64,000 nt of DNA from Parasporobacterium paucivorans DSM 15970 (GCF_900141895.1 NZ_FQYT01000008.1:38058-102057), one strand, 5' to 3'; numbered from the stretch's first letter, positions 7,402 to 17,163 are shown. A program made the numbers and translations. Notes: a model not told the origin generated them from the sequence alone.

Positions 7402-9300
7402 TTACACAAGATTTTCCCACTTTTCGTATAAAACTGCTAATTCCGCACTCAATTTTTCTTTTTCTTCAAATAGCTTCAACAGCATATCCGGATTTGAACA
7501 TACATCTTCACTGGAAAGCCTTGTATCCAAATTATTGATTTGTTCTTCCACTTCATGGATTTTTTCTTCGGTTTTATTCAGATCGCTGGCTTTTTTGCGT
7601 TCTCTGGCTTGCTCTTCTTTATAAACTGCCCACTCTTCTCTGGATATGTCCTTATCTTCAGATGCTTTTTCACCAGCTGTTGCACCTGCATCCGGTTCAA
7701 TTTTTTTCTCCAGATAATAGTCGTAATTCCCTATATAATTAGCAAATTTCTGAGCTTCCAGTTCAAGAATTCTTGTAGCTGTACGATTTATAAAGTAACG
7801 ATCGTGGGATACATATAACACTGTTCCAGTATAGTTCACCAAAGCATTTTCCAGGATTTCCTTGGACATAATATCCAGATGGTTGGTCGGCTCATCCAGA
7901 ATCAGAAAGTTTGCCTCGGAAAGCATGAGTTTGGCCAGAGATACCCTGCCCCTTTCCCCGCCGCTTAAGTCCCTGATTTTTTTGAAAACGGCATCCCCCG
8001 TGAACATAAACGCTGCTAATATATTTCTGATTCTGGTGTTGTCCAGATTTGGATATTCATCACTAATTTCCTGAAATATGCTTTTTTCCGGGTTCAACAC
8101 GTGATGTTCCTGGTCGTAATATCCGATATGCACCTTGGCTCCAAGAATAATTTCACCCTTGTCCCATTCCATCCCGCCGGTAATCATCTTAAGAAGTGTT
8201 GTTTTTCCAGTACCGTTTTTCCCGATTACTGCCACCCGTTCTCCACGCTTGATTTCGAAATCCGCATCCGAAAACAATACTTTGTCTTTAAAGCTTTTGC
8301 TGATATTGGAAACCCGGAGCACATCCTTACCGCTGAGGACATCCGGCTCCAAATGAATGGACATTTGTTTTTCTTCGGTTACTGGTTTATCCAGCACGTC
8401 TATTTTGTTCAGAAGCTTTTCACGGCTTTCTGCTCTTTTTACAGACTTTTCCCGGTTGAATGAGCGGAGTTTGGCTATAACTTCCTGTTGAGCCTTAATT
8501 TCTTTCTGCTGCTCATTAAAGTGTTTCAGCATATCTGACGCCAGCTTCTTCTTTTTTGCAGAGTACTCGGAATAATTGCCCTTATAGGTCGTAACTTTCC
8601 CTCTTTCCACCTCCACGATTTTTGTGACGACCCGGTCAAGAAAATACCTGTCATGGGCCACAACGATCACGCTGCCTTTATAGTTGATCAGATACGTCTC
8701 CAGCCAATTAATGGATTCCATATCCAGGTGATTGGTTGGCTCATCCAGCAAAAGCAGATCCGGTTTTAACAAAAGCAGTTTACCAAGGGACACCCTCGTT
8801 TTTTGCCCGCCTGAGAGATTATTGGTCGGAGTGTCGAACTCATCTTCCTTGAAACCAAGTCCCTTTATTACACCTGTGACCTCACTTTTATATGAAAATC
8901 CGCCTTTGTTTTCAAACTCATTGGTAAGTCTGGTGTAAGACTTTAAAAGAGACTCCAATTCATTCCCGGATTTGTTTTTCATCTCAATTTCAAGAAGTCG
9001 GATTTTTTCTTCCAATTCAATTATATCTTTTTTTGCGGTTAAAACCTCTTCGTAAATGCTGCGCTTTCCATCCAGCTCCTGATGCTGGGAAAGGTAGCCC
9101 AGGGTCTTTCCGTTTCCAATGATGATATCCCCTGAATCTTTCGACATTTCACCCATGATAATCTTAAGAAGCGTTGTTTTTCCAGCTCCATTGACACCTA
9201 CAATGGCAGCCTTCTCTCTATCTTCTATGTTAAAGGATACATTATCTAAAATGACTTTTTCCCCAAAAGCTTTTGATATATTATTACACGCCAGTACCAT
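7402..9300 (-). CDS. ABC-F family ATP-binding protein
   Basis: This protein of 632 residues contains two ATP-binding cassettes and no membrane segments. Cassette 1 has Walker A GVNGAGKTT, signature LSGGQKTR and LLLLDEPTNHLD; cassette 2 has GKNGTGKTT, LSGGERGR and LILDEPTNHLD. A charged linker with KRAESREKLLNK and a C-terminal coiled coil match the YdiF/Uup type that acts on the ribosome. An antibiotic-resistance role cannot be excluded. The start at 9300 is preferred because GGAGG lies 6 bases before it; an in-frame ATG at 9312 overlaps that ribosome binding site. It is monocistronic and divergent from the carbamate kinase gene. Confidence 0.9.
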   Translation of the reverse strand: MVLACNNISKAFGEKVILDNVSFNIEDREKAAIVGVNGAGKTTLLKIIMGEMSKDSGDIIIGNGKTLGYLSQHQELDGKRSIYEEVLTAKKDIIELEEKIRLLEIEMKNKSGNELESLLKSYTRLTNEFENKGGFSYKSEVTGVIKGLGFKEDEFDTPTNNLSGGQKTRVSLGKLLLLKPDLLLLDEPTNHLDMESINWLETYLINYKGSVIVVAHDRYFLDRVVTKIVEVERGKVTTYKGNYSEYSAKKKKLASDMLKHFNEQQKEIKAQQEVIAKLRSFNREKSVKRAESREKLLNKIDVLDKPVTEEKQMSIHLEPDVLSGKDVLRVSNISKSFKDKVLFSDADFEIKRGERVAVIGKNGTGKTTLLKMITGGMEWDKGEIILGAKVHIGYYDQEHHVLNPEKSIFQEISDEYPNLDNTRIRNILAAFMFTGDAVFKKIRDLSGGERGRVSLAKLMLSEANFLILDEPTNHLDIMSKEILENALVNYTGTVLYVSHDRYFINRTATRILELEAQKFANYIGNYDYYLEKKIEPDAGATAGEKASEDKDISREEWAVYKEEQARERKKASDLNKTEEKIHEVEEQINNLDTRLSSEDVCSNPDMLLKLFEEKEKLSAELAVLYEKWENLV

Positions 9301-9340
9301 AATTTCCTCCATATTTCACTCTGCTTTACAAGCAATTTAT

Positions 9341-9368
9341 ATTTTACCATATTTCTAAACATTGTCAC
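9341..9368 (-). promoter_or_regulatory. Promoter of the ABC-F gene
   Basis: Minus-strand GTGACA (9363-9368), a 16-base spacer and TAAAAT (9341-9346), giving a leader of about 35 bases. No attenuator or leader peptide typical of inducible resistance ABC-F genes is visible. Confidence 0.55.
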
Positions 9369-9379
9369 ACAATATTGGT

Positions 9380-9408
9380 TTGTATTTTTTGGCATATTGT
9401 CTTATAAT
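9380..9408 (+). promoter_or_regulatory. Promoter of the carbamate kinase gene
   Basis: TTGTAT (9380-9385), a 17-base spacer and a consensus TATAAT (9403-9408). It is back to back with the ABC-F promoter. Confidence 0.55.
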
Positions 9409-9452
9409 ATAAATCTAATCATTAAATTCTGATAATATTACGGGGGCATACT

Positions 9453-10394
9453 ATGGAAAAAGATAAAGTTGTAGTTGCATTAGGCAGAAGCGCATTTGGT
9501 AACACTCTGCCCGAACAGAAGAAAAAAGTAAGTTTGGCCGCAAAAGCCATCGCAGATTTGGTTGCGGAAAATTATGAGGTTATTATTACGCACAGCAATG
9601 GCCCACAGGTCGGCATGATCCAGACAGCCCTGACGGAATTCAGCCGTATTGATCCGGAGTTTACGGCAGCACCAATGTCCGTCTGCAGTGCAATGAGCCA
9701 GGGTTATATTGGTTATGATCTCCAGAATGCAATTCGCACGGAACTTTTAAACCGGGGAATATTCAAGCCGGTCTCTACTATTATTACACAGGTAAAGGTG
9801 GATCCTTTCGATCCTGCTTTTGATGCTCCTACAAAAGTAATTGGTAGATTTATGACAAAAAACGAAGCGGAAATCGAAGAACATAAAGGCAACTACGTCG
9901 TTTATGAGGAATCCAACGCTGGAAAGGGCTATCGCAGAATAATTGCGTCTCCTTACCCAATCGATATATATGAAATCGATGCTGTCAAAGCGCTTGTCGA
10001 TGCGGGACAGATTGTCATTGCCGCAGGCGGAGGCGGGATACCTGTTTTGGAACAAGGAACCGTTCTTAAGGGTGCCTCAGCCATCATTGAAAAGGATTAT
10101 ACTGCTGCAAAACTTGCTGACATGCTGAACGCTTCCACGCTCTTATTCTTGACATCTGCCCAAAAGCTTTCCATCGAAGATGAAAGCGGGGCAAAAAAAG
10201 AGCTCGGACTGCTCTCTTCCTCAGATGCAGCCGAGCTGGTTGACAAGGGATATTTCAACAAAACAACCACACTTCCAAAAGTGCAGTCCGCCCTGAATTT
10301 CGTCCAGGCCGGCGAGGGCCGAAGAGCTGTCATCACCAGTCTGGAAAATGCAAAGGATGGTATGCATGAAAGGACTGGCACGATTATCTGCTAG
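9453..10394 (+). CDS. arcC: Carbamate kinase, YqeA-like
   Basis: A 313-residue amino-acid kinase family protein, closest in memory to E. coli YqeA. It has THSNGPQVGMI, SQGYIGYDLQNA, GRGYRRI-type (here GKGYRRIIASP), AAGGGGIPV and the LPKV segment. Carbamate kinase transfers phosphate between carbamoyl phosphate and ADP, yielding ATP in arginine, agmatine or purine breakdown. No arginine deiminase, ornithine carbamoyltransferase or allantoin gene is adjacent. The usual N-terminal GGNAL phosphate loop is changed to GRSAF, so activity should be confirmed. The ribosome binding site is GGGGG, about 6 bases before the ATG. Confidence 0.88.
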   Translation: MEKDKVVVALGRSAFGNTLPEQKKKVSLAAKAIADLVAENYEVIITHSNGPQVGMIQTALTEFSRIDPEFTAAPMSVCSAMSQGYIGYDLQNAIRTELLNRGIFKPVSTIITQVKVDPFDPAFDAPTKVIGRFMTKNEAEIEEHKGNYVVYEESNAGKGYRRIIASPYPIDIYEIDAVKALVDAGQIVIAAGGGGIPVLEQGTVLKGASAIIEKDYTAAKLADMLNASTLLFLTSAQKLSIEDESGAKKELGLLSSSDAAELVDKGYFNKTTTLPKVQSALNFVQAGEGRRAVITSLENAKDGMHERTGTIIC

Positions 10395-10442
10395 CCAGCG
10401 CAAACACCCACCAGTGTAAACACTCGTCAGCGCAAACGGGTG
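10395..10442. repeat. Three imperfect 16-bp tandem repeats at a convergent gene end
   Basis: Units at 10395-10410, 10411-10426 and 10427-10442 share the core CAG(C/T)G(C/T)AAAC. The third unit encodes the C-terminal residues of the DUF1653 protein. No terminator hairpin is seen between the converging genes. Confidence 0.6.
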
Positions 10443-10957
10443 CATTCGAATTTCACCATCATATTAAGGCATTTCAGAAGGCTTTCATACCTTGTCTGGA
10501 TATCGCCTTCCTCAATTACGACGTCAAGAGTAGCCGCGATATCATCGATGGTCTTGGCGTCAATTTTTTTGCGCATTTCCAGCAGCAGTTCTCTTTTTTT
10601 CGTATATGTTTCCGCATCCAGGAAATCCATAAGGGTTGGGATAGGCCTTTCGGACCTTTCCCACGTTTCCTTTATGGTTTCTTTTATGGTTTCCAGCGGT
10701 TCAGCTTCAGGCAGGCCTATATCGTCAACGCGTGCAAACCTATATTTTTGCTCGACATCCGGGTATTTTTCATGATCCACCTCACCGGTGAACATCGTCA
10801 ACGGTCTGGCGTAAATTCTATAATCCCCATATAATGCCTGGTAAACCACCAGCTTCTCTTCCGTTTCGGAATGGATAGCTACAGTCACTATCTGGTACAG
10901 CTTGTTTTTAAAATGTCTGTAGAATTCTCCTGGTTTTGGAACTCTGTCCTGCGTCAT
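10427..10957 (-). CDS. DUF1653 domain protein with C-terminal extension
   Basis: The first 70 or so of its 176 residues match DUF1653: YRHFKNKLYQIVTVAIHSETEE followed by LVVYQALYGDYRIYARPLTMF. Proteins with this domain are usually little more than the domain itself and have no established function. The remaining 100 or so residues are charged and probably helical, with no family recognised. It starts 16 bases after the icd stop, so it is probably the last gene of leuS-icd-DUF1653. The C-terminus overlaps a short tandem repeat. Confidence 0.75.
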   Translation of the reverse strand: MTQDRVPKPGEFYRHFKNKLYQIVTVAIHSETEEKLVVYQALYGDYRIYARPLTMFTGEVDHEKYPDVEQKYRFARVDDIGLPEAEPLETIKETIKETWERSERPIPTLMDFLDAETYTKKRELLLEMRKKIDAKTIDDIAATLDVVIEEGDIQTRYESLLKCLNMMVKFECTRLR

Positions 10958-10973
10958 ACCGGTCCCTCTTTTC

Positions 10974-12182
10974 TTAGATTGATTTTTCTAAATTCTCCCG
11001 TATTTTTAGAATAAAGCTCTCTGATGTATGGATTGTCGCATTTTCAATGCTTGTAATCAGGGAAAGATCTTTTGTCATGTGCCCGGACTCAATCGTATCC
11101 AGTGTTGCCTTATCCAATTTGTCCGCAAATAATTTCAAATCTTCTGTTCCGTCCAGTTCCGCTCTTTTTCGAAGTGCTCCTGTCCATGCGAAAATTGTTG
11201 CAACAGAGTTCGTTGAGGTCATCTGGCCCTTCAAGTGGTTATAATAATGTTTCTGCACTGTTCCGTGTGCTGCCTCATACTCATAAAATCCGTCCGGAGA
11301 AACAAGCACAGATGTCATCATGGCAAGTGCGCCGAATGCCGTAGCTACCATGTCACTCATAACATCCCCGTCGTAATTCTTGCATGCCCATATAAACCCG
11401 CCCTCTGATTTAATGACACGGGCAACTGCATCGTCAATGAGGGTATAGAGATATTCCAGTCCTGCCAGTTGGAATCCCTCTTTATATTCCTCGTCATAGA
11501 TTTTTTTGAAAATATCCTTAAAGGTATGGTCATACTTCTTTGAAATAGTGTCTTTTGTAGAGAACCATAAATCCTGTTTTGTGTCCAGTGCATAGCCGAA
11601 ACAGCTCCTGGCAAAGTTTTCAATGGAATCGTCCAGGTTATACTGGCCCATTATTACTCCGGGACCATCAAAAGAGAATATGGTCTGCGTATTTGTCTCC
11701 CCTTTTTCGCTGGTGAAATTCAGTGTGGCGATACCTTTTTCCTCTACTCTGTATTCAACGGCTTTGTAGATGTCTCCGTATGCATGCCTGGCAATGGTAA
11801 TTGGCTTTTTCCAGGTTCTTACGTAGGGGTCGATTCCTTTCACAATAATGGGGGCCCTGAAAACCGTCCCGTCCAGTATAGAACGGATTGTACCATTAGG
11901 GCTTTTCCACATCTTTTTCAGATTATATTCCTTCACCCTCTCTGCATTAGGGGTAATGGTCGCACATTTCACGCCTACCTTATATTTCTTTACAGCCTCT
12001 GCCGCATCAACGGTAACACGGTCGTCCGTATCATTCCTTGCCATAAGTCCCAAATCATAATATTCGGTGTTTAATTCAACAAATGGGCTTAGCAGTTCAT
12101 CCTTAATCATTTTCCAAAGAATCCTGGTCATTTCATCCCCGTCCATTTCAACAATCGGGTTCTTCATCCTAATTCTGTCCAT
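10974..12182 (-). CDS. icd: NADP-dependent isocitrate dehydrogenase, eukaryote-like type
   Basis: A 402-residue homologue of the homodimeric IDH1-like class, not the E. coli Icd class. [11 protein letters not shown], the substrate loop [17 protein letters not shown], and the metal-site region around YDGDVMSDM and GTVQKHYY are present. It oxidises isocitrate to 2-oxoglutarate, giving NADPH and glutamate precursor. It follows leuS by 17 bases with a GGAG box before the ATG, so it probably shares the leucine-responsive T-box transcript unless an unseen internal promoter exists. No citrate synthase or aconitase gene is nearby. Confidence 0.93.
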   Translation of the reverse strand: MDRIRMKNPIVEMDGDEMTRILWKMIKDELLSPFVELNTEYYDLGLMARNDTDDRVTVDAAEAVKKYKVGVKCATITPNAERVKEYNLKKMWKSPNGTIRSILDGTVFRAPIIVKGIDPYVRTWKKPITIARHAYGDIYKAVEYRVEEKGIATLNFTSEKGETNTQTIFSFDGPGVIMGQYNLDDSIENFARSCFGYALDTKQDLWFSTKDTISKKYDHTFKDIFKKIYDEEYKEGFQLAGLEYLYTLIDDAVARVIKSEGGFIWACKNYDGDVMSDMVATAFGALAMMTSVLVSPDGFYEYEAAHGTVQKHYYNHLKGQMTSTNSVATIFAWTGALRKRAELDGTEDLKLFADKLDKATLDTIESGHMTKDLSLITSIENATIHTSESFILKIRENLEKSI

Positions 12183-12199
12183 CTGAGCTCTCCGTTTCT

Positions 12200-14617
12200 T
12201 TATTTAACTACAATATTAACTATTTTTCCAGGTACATAAATTTCTTTTACGATGCTTCCAGTCAGCTTGTCTCCAAGTGACTCTTTCGCCTTAATCAGGA
12301 CATCATCTTTTGCCATATCAGCCGGAATCTCAATGACTGTTTTTGTTTTTCCGTTTATCTGTACAGCCACGCCGATTTCATCATCTTTCAGATACTCTTC
12401 AGCATAAACCGGCCAACCCTTTTCCTGTTTGAATACGCTTTCTTTATTTCCAAACGCCGCCCAAAGCTCTTCGCAGATATGCGGCGCAAATGGAGACAGG
12501 AGGGTTATGGCGGCCTCCAGTGTCTCTTTATCTATGCCTCCGGTTGTTTTTGCCAGATCAATCATTTTGTTGTTATATTCCATAAAACCGCTAATAACTG
12601 TATTCAGACTGAAGCTTTCCAGTCTCTGTGTGATATCATACACCATCCGGTTTCTTATTTTGAGCATTTCCTTAGTAGGCTTTATATTCTTTCCCACACT
12701 GTCTGAAGCCAGCTTCCAAAAACGATTCATGAATCGATATACACCTTCGATTCCACGCTCATCCCATTCTGAGTCCAAATCAGGAGGACCCACAAACAGT
12801 TCGTACATGCGGAGAGAATCACATCCGTAATCCTTCACCAGCTCATCCGGGGATACCACATTACCCTTTGACTTGCTCATCTTAATTCCGTTCTTGCCAG
12901 TGATCATTCCCTGATTGAACAGTTTCTGGAATGGCTCGTCAAAATCCACGACACCGATGTCATTTAAAAATTTCGTATAAAACCGGGAATAGAGGAGATG
13001 CAGCACGGCATGCTCTACTCCTCCGATGTACATATCCACCGGAAGATATTTATCTGCTTTTTCCTTCGAAACAAGCGCATCTTGATTTTTATTGTCTACG
13101 TAGCGAAGGAAATACCAGGATGACCCCGCCCATTGCGGCATAGTATTTGTTTCTCTTTTCGCAGGTCCTCCACATTCGGGACAGGTTGTATTAACCCATT
13201 CGTCAATGGCTGATAATGGCGATTCGCCTGTTCCTGTAGGCTGATAGGATTCAACCTCCGGGAGCAGAACTGGAAGCTGATTTTCGGGCACAGCCACGTT
13301 TCCACAGTGTTCACAATGAATAATTGGGATAGGTTCACCCCAGTAGCGTTGTCTGGAAAATACCCAGTCTCTCAATTTATAGTTTACGGTCTTCTTTCCA
13401 ATACCTCTTTCTTCCAAGATTCCGGGAACATCCCTTTTGGCGTCCTCTGAATTCAATCCGTTAAAATCTTCAGAGTTCAGCATGATTCCTGGTGCGGTAT
13501 ATGCTTCATCCAATTTTGGATTTTCCCTGCCATCTTTGGAAATCACCTGGACAATTGGTATGGAGAATTTTGTCGCAAATTCGAAGTCCCTTTCATCATG
13601 AGCAGGCACACACATAATTGCGCCTGTACCATAATCGGCCAGTACATAGTCGGATAGCCATATAGGGATTTTTACGTTATTTACCGGATTAACAGCATAG
13701 CTCCCCGTAAATACGCCGGTCTTCTCTTTGTCCTGAAGACGGTCTACTGAAGATTTCATGGATGATTTAAAGATATAGTCCTCCACAGCTCCCCGGGTCT
13801 CTTCTGTGGCAAGACCTGCCGCCATCTCATGTTCGGGCGCCAGCACCATAAAGGTAGCCCCATAAAGGGTATCCGGTCTTGTGGTATATACGCTGATGGC
13901 ATCATTTTTACCGTCAATTTTAAAATCGACCTCTGCGCCGTAGGACTTTCCGATCCAATCTGCCTGCATTTTCCTGACCTTCTCCGGCCAATCCAGTTTG
14001 TCCAGATCATCCAGGAGCCGGTCGGCGTATGCTGTGATTTTAAGCATCCATTGTTTGAGATTTTTCTTGGTTACTTCTTCACCGCATCGTTCACAGGTTC
14101 CGTTAACAACCTCTTCATTTGCCAGCCCGGTCTTGCAGGAAGGGCACCAGTTAATAGGCATCTCTTTTTCATATGCCAGGCCTGCTTTGAACATTTTCAC
14201 AAAAATCCACTGTGTCCATTTGTAGAAATCCGGGTCGGTGGTGTCAACTTCCATATCCCAGTCATAGATTGCGGATATTTCCTTGATCTGTCTTCTGATG
14301 TTCTGGATATTTTCCGCCGTGGATTTTTTGGGATGCACCTGCATCTTGATAGCATAATTTTCAGCCGGAAGTCCAAAGGCGTCCCAGCCCATTGGATGAA
14401 TAACATAATACCCCTTAATCAATTTATATCTGCTCCATACGTCGCTGATGACATACCCTCTCCAGTGTCCAACATGCAGACCGCTTCCGGACGGATAGGG
14501 GAACATATCCAGACAGTAATATTTAGGTTTCTGTCCGTCGTTTTCATTAATGGGTCGTTCCTCCCATTGTTTTTTCCATTTTTTTTCAATTTCCTTGTGG
14601 TTATAAGGGCTTGACAT
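12200..14617 (-). CDS. leuS: Leucyl-tRNA synthetase
   Basis: An 805-residue class I synthetase. The HIGH-type motif lies in [15 protein letters not shown], zinc-binding Cys pairs occur at CPSCKTG and CERCGE, the CP1 editing domain is present (residues about 225-420, with [13 protein letters not shown]), the active site includes GSSWYFLRY, and KMSKSKGN is the second ATP motif. The C-terminal anticodon-binding and LeuRS-specific domains are complete. It starts behind an AGGAGGAG ribosome binding site and is controlled by an upstream T-box leader. Confidence 0.97.
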   Translation of the reverse strand: MSSPYNHKEIEKKWKKQWEERPINENDGQKPKYYCLDMFPYPSGSGLHVGHWRGYVISDVWSRYKLIKGYYVIHPMGWDAFGLPAENYAIKMQVHPKKSTAENIQNIRRQIKEISAIYDWDMEVDTTDPDFYKWTQWIFVKMFKAGLAYEKEMPINWCPSCKTGLANEEVVNGTCERCGEEVTKKNLKQWMLKITAYADRLLDDLDKLDWPEKVRKMQADWIGKSYGAEVDFKIDGKNDAISVYTTRPDTLYGATFMVLAPEHEMAAGLATEETRGAVEDYIFKSSMKSSVDRLQDKEKTGVFTGSYAVNPVNNVKIPIWLSDYVLADYGTGAIMCVPAHDERDFEFATKFSIPIVQVISKDGRENPKLDEAYTAPGIMLNSEDFNGLNSEDAKRDVPGILEERGIGKKTVNYKLRDWVFSRQRYWGEPIPIIHCEHCGNVAVPENQLPVLLPEVESYQPTGTGESPLSAIDEWVNTTCPECGGPAKRETNTMPQWAGSSWYFLRYVDNKNQDALVSKEKADKYLPVDMYIGGVEHAVLHLLYSRFYTKFLNDIGVVDFDEPFQKLFNQGMITGKNGIKMSKSKGNVVSPDELVKDYGCDSLRMYELFVGPPDLDSEWDERGIEGVYRFMNRFWKLASDSVGKNIKPTKEMLKIRNRMVYDITQRLESFSLNTVISGFMEYNNKMIDLAKTTGGIDKETLEAAITLLSPFAPHICEELWAAFGNKESVFKQEKGWPVYAEEYLKDDEIGVAVQINGKTKTVIEIPADMAKDDVLIKAKESLGDKLTGSIVKEIYVPGKIVNIVVK

Positions 14618-14637
14618 AACTTCTCCTCCTGATTATA

Positions 14638-14887
14638 AAAATAGCCTTCTCGTCTCCAGTTTTCAATAGAGACGAAAAGGCATTAATTCCGCGGTACCAC
14701 TCTAATTCGTATCACAAGATACGCACTCAGTATTCTGTAACGTGAATGACACGCCCCCGGCTTATCACCGGAAGAACTCCAAGGCAAGTTCAGGGTTTTC
14801 GGTACTGCTTCCCAGCATCCAGCAGCTCTCTGAAACCTATGGCCCGTACTACTCCTCTTCATAGTTTATGTCTTATGAACAAACTTA
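14638..14887 (-). promoter_or_regulatory. T-box riboswitch (leucine tRNA-sensing leader) of leuS
   Basis: The minus-strand leader contains the T-box core AGAGTGGTACCGCGG (14689-14703). A terminator follows with 13-base arms at 14644-14656 and 14669-14681 and a TATTTTT tail. Stem I includes the conserved-looking AGAGAG region and GAAGCAGTACCGAA. In the specifier-loop position the triplet CTT (14781-14783 on the opposite strand as AAG) reads as a leucine codon, consistent with uncharged leucine tRNA switching on leuS. Confidence 0.92.
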
Positions 14888-14893
14888 GAGTTT

Positions 14894-14921
14894 ATTTTAC
14901 CATATAGGATTTGTTTGTCAA
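14894..14921 (-). promoter_or_regulatory. Promoter of the leuS T-box leader
   Basis: Minus-strand TTGACA (14916-14921), a 16-base spacer and TAAAAT (14894-14899). It lies just after the end of the EF-G-like gene. Confidence 0.7.
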
Positions 14922-14931
14922 GTGTGGCAGA

Positions 14932-17025
14932 CTAAACTTCACGGCCATGTTCCGCTTCGTGTCTGGCAATTTCATGCTGCTGAACTTCAGGTGGCGCCTG
15001 CTCGTAGCGGACAAAGGCGTATTCGTAATTTCCGTAGCCCCCGGTCATGGAACGCAGATTCGTGCTGTATCCAAATAATTCTGACATAGGAATCTCCGCT
15101 TCTATCACCTGTTTTCCGTTATCCGTCGGATTCATGCCCATTACTCGACCCCGTTTCTTGTTGAGGTCGCCCATTATGTCTCCGGTGAATCTGTCCGGGA
15201 TTGTTACTTTCAAAAGGGCTATCGGTTCCAACAGCACAGGAGACGCTTCCATGAAGCCTTTCTTAAATGCATGTATGGTTGCCATTTTAAATGCCATCTC
15301 AGAGGAATCGACCGGATGATAGGAACCATCCAGAAGGACCCCCTTAATGCCCACAACCGGATAGCCTGCCAAAGGCCCTTTCTGCACGCACTCCTGAATC
15401 CCCTTTTCAACGGCCGGAAAATAATTTTTCGGTACGGACCCGCCAAAAATCTTTTCTTCAAATTCGTAAGGTTTATCCAGGTTGTTGCTTGGTTCAAAGG
15501 ACATCTTTACATGCCCGTACTGGCCGTGCCCCCCCGACTGTTTTTTGTGTTTGCCTTCCGTTTCCACCTTTTTACGGATGGTCTCCCTGAAAGCGACCCG
15601 CGGATGCATAATTTCAATGTCAACCTTATAGTTATCTTTTATTTTACTGGCAACGATTTCCAGGTGCTGGTCACCAACTCCATACAGCAGCATCTGCCTG
15701 TTCTCTTCATCATTGACCTGTTTCAGGGTCAGATCCTCTATGGTCATCTTGCTTATTGCCTGAGCAATTTTGTCCTCCTCACCCTTGACCTTGGACGTAT
15801 AAGCCACGGATGTATAGGGAACAGACATCTTCGGTTTGTTTAAAATAATTGGGAATTCCTTTTTTGAGAGGGTATCGCCAGTTCTTGTAACGGAAAGCTT
15901 TGGTATGGCACCGATATCCCCCCCATGAAGCTCCTTGATTTCCGTAGTTGTCTTGCCCCTAAGGACATACAGCTTGGAAATCTTTTCCATCGCATCCCTT
16001 TCGGCATTATATACCGTATCGTCTGACTTAAGGATTCCGGAAGAAATCTTGACAAGGGAAAATGCCCCGATGAATGGATCCAGGATGGTTTTGAATACGA
16101 ACACAGCTAAAGGTCCATCATGATCGCAAGTTGCAATAAAAGGTTCTTTCGTGGCGGTATTGATTCCCTGACGGAAGAATTTGGCTTTATCCGGTGCAGG
16201 AAAATATCTCTCAATTGTCTCGAGCACCATTCTCGCACCGAAATTATTAATACTGGATCCAATCTGTACAGGGACGATGTTCCCTTCAAATATCTCATTT
16301 CTCAGGGCTCCGACAATTTCCTCGAAAGAAAATTCTTCCCCGTTGAAAAACCTCTCCATATATTCTTCGCTGGTTTCCGCGACGGCTTCCATAATCATAT
16401 CCCGTACCGGTGCGAGGTCTTCTTTTTCGTTGTCCGGAATCTCGCATTCATCATAACTTCCGTCTGGTCTGTATTTTCTGCCTGCCATCCTGACCGTGTT
16501 TACATAGCCTACGAATTTGCCTTCTTCAATAATTGGCAGGTGGAAAGGTGCAACCTTCTTGCCGAAAATATTCTTGAGTTCATTTACCAGTTTCATAAAA
16601 TCCGCATTTGGGTCATCCATAAAGGAAATATAGAATATTCTTGGGATACTGTATCTTTCACAGTACTCCCAAGCCTTCACGGTTCCAACCTCTACACCCG
16701 CCTTGGCAGAGACACAGATTACAGCGCCGTCCGCCACGCTCATGGCTTCTTCCATCTCTCCCACAAAGTCGAAATATCCAGGTGCGTCTAAAATATTTAT
16801 TTTAATACCATTGAACTCGATTGGTATAACAGATGTGTTTATTGAAAACTTTCTTTTTATTTCTTCTTTATCAAAGTCGCTTATAGTATTTCCGTCGGTA
16901 ACTTTTCCGAGTCTGTTCACTATACCTGTAGTATAAGCCATAGCTTCCGTTAACGATGTCTTTCCTGAACTTCCGTGACCCATGACGATGACGTTCCTTA
17001 TGTTGTCCGTTTTGTAAACATTCAT
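14932..17025 (-). CDS. Elongation factor G-like GTPase (EF-G paralogue)
   Basis: The 697-residue protein has the EF-G domain order: GTPase, beta barrel, and domains III-V ending in MSELFGYSTNLRSMTGGYG. The P-loop is GHGSSGKTSL and G3 is DAPGYFDF, both unlike canonical EF-G (GHIDAGKTT, DTPGHVDF), placing it in the EF-G-like paralogue group common in Clostridia. The G4 position reads ISFMDD instead of NKMD. Its precise role is unknown; canonical fusA should lie elsewhere. The ATG at 17025 is chosen for GGAGG 8 bases upstream, over an in-frame TTG at 17040. It has its own promoter. Confidence 0.85.
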   Translation of the reverse strand: MNVYKTDNIRNVIVMGHGSSGKTSLTEAMAYTTGIVNRLGKVTDGNTISDFDKEEIKRKFSINTSVIPIEFNGIKINILDAPGYFDFVGEMEEAMSVADGAVICVSAKAGVEVGTVKAWEYCERYSIPRIFYISFMDDPNADFMKLVNELKNIFGKKVAPFHLPIIEEGKFVGYVNTVRMAGRKYRPDGSYDECEIPDNEKEDLAPVRDMIMEAVAETSEEYMERFFNGEEFSFEEIVGALRNEIFEGNIVPVQIGSSINNFGARMVLETIERYFPAPDKAKFFRQGINTATKEPFIATCDHDGPLAVFVFKTILDPFIGAFSLVKISSGILKSDDTVYNAERDAMEKISKLYVLRGKTTTEIKELHGGDIGAIPKLSVTRTGDTLSKKEFPIILNKPKMSVPYTSVAYTSKVKGEEDKIAQAISKMTIEDLTLKQVNDEENRQMLLYGVGDQHLEIVASKIKDNYKVDIEIMHPRVAFRETIRKKVETEGKHKKQSGGHGQYGHVKMSFEPSNNLDKPYEFEEKIFGGSVPKNYFPAVEKGIQECVQKGPLAGYPVVGIKGVLLDGSYHPVDSSEMAFKMATIHAFKKGFMEASPVLLEPIALLKVTIPDRFTGDIMGDLNKKRGRVMGMNPTDNGKQVIEAEIPMSELFGYSTNLRSMTGGYGNYEYAFVRYEQAPPEVQQHEIARHEAEHGREV

Positions 17026-17031
17026 AATAAG

Positions 17032-17156
17032 TACCTCCAAAAGTTAGAATTTTTAGTATGCGGAAAAGCAGCTACTTATTATATTTTAACAATAAAACCG
17101 ATTGTTATCAATACAAATTTATGCAATCTACACACTATTTTCAACTTTTGGAGGTA
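17032..17156. repeat. 14-bp perfect inverted repeat covering the EF-G-like ribosome binding site
   Basis: Arms at 17032-17045 and 17143-17156 are exact reverse complements. The gene-proximal arm contains the GGAGG of the EF-G-like gene. RNA read through from queA would contain both arms, while RNA from the local promoter would contain only the ribosome-binding arm. Confidence 0.75.
17083..17111 (-). promoter_or_regulatory. Promoter of the EF-G-like gene
   Basis: Minus-strand TTGATA (17106-17111), a 17-base spacer and TAAAAT (17083-17088). It lies between the two arms of the inverted repeat. Confidence 0.65.
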
Positions 17157-17163
17157 TTTTCGA

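Noticed and set aside
7402..9300. Calling the ABC-F gene an antibiotic resistance determinant
   Set aside because: There is no leader peptide or attenuator and the domain layout fits housekeeping YdiF/Uup-type proteins.
13829..14614. Plus-strand 261-codon ORF opposite leuS
   Set aside because: Antisense shadow; leuS is complete and conserved on the other strand.
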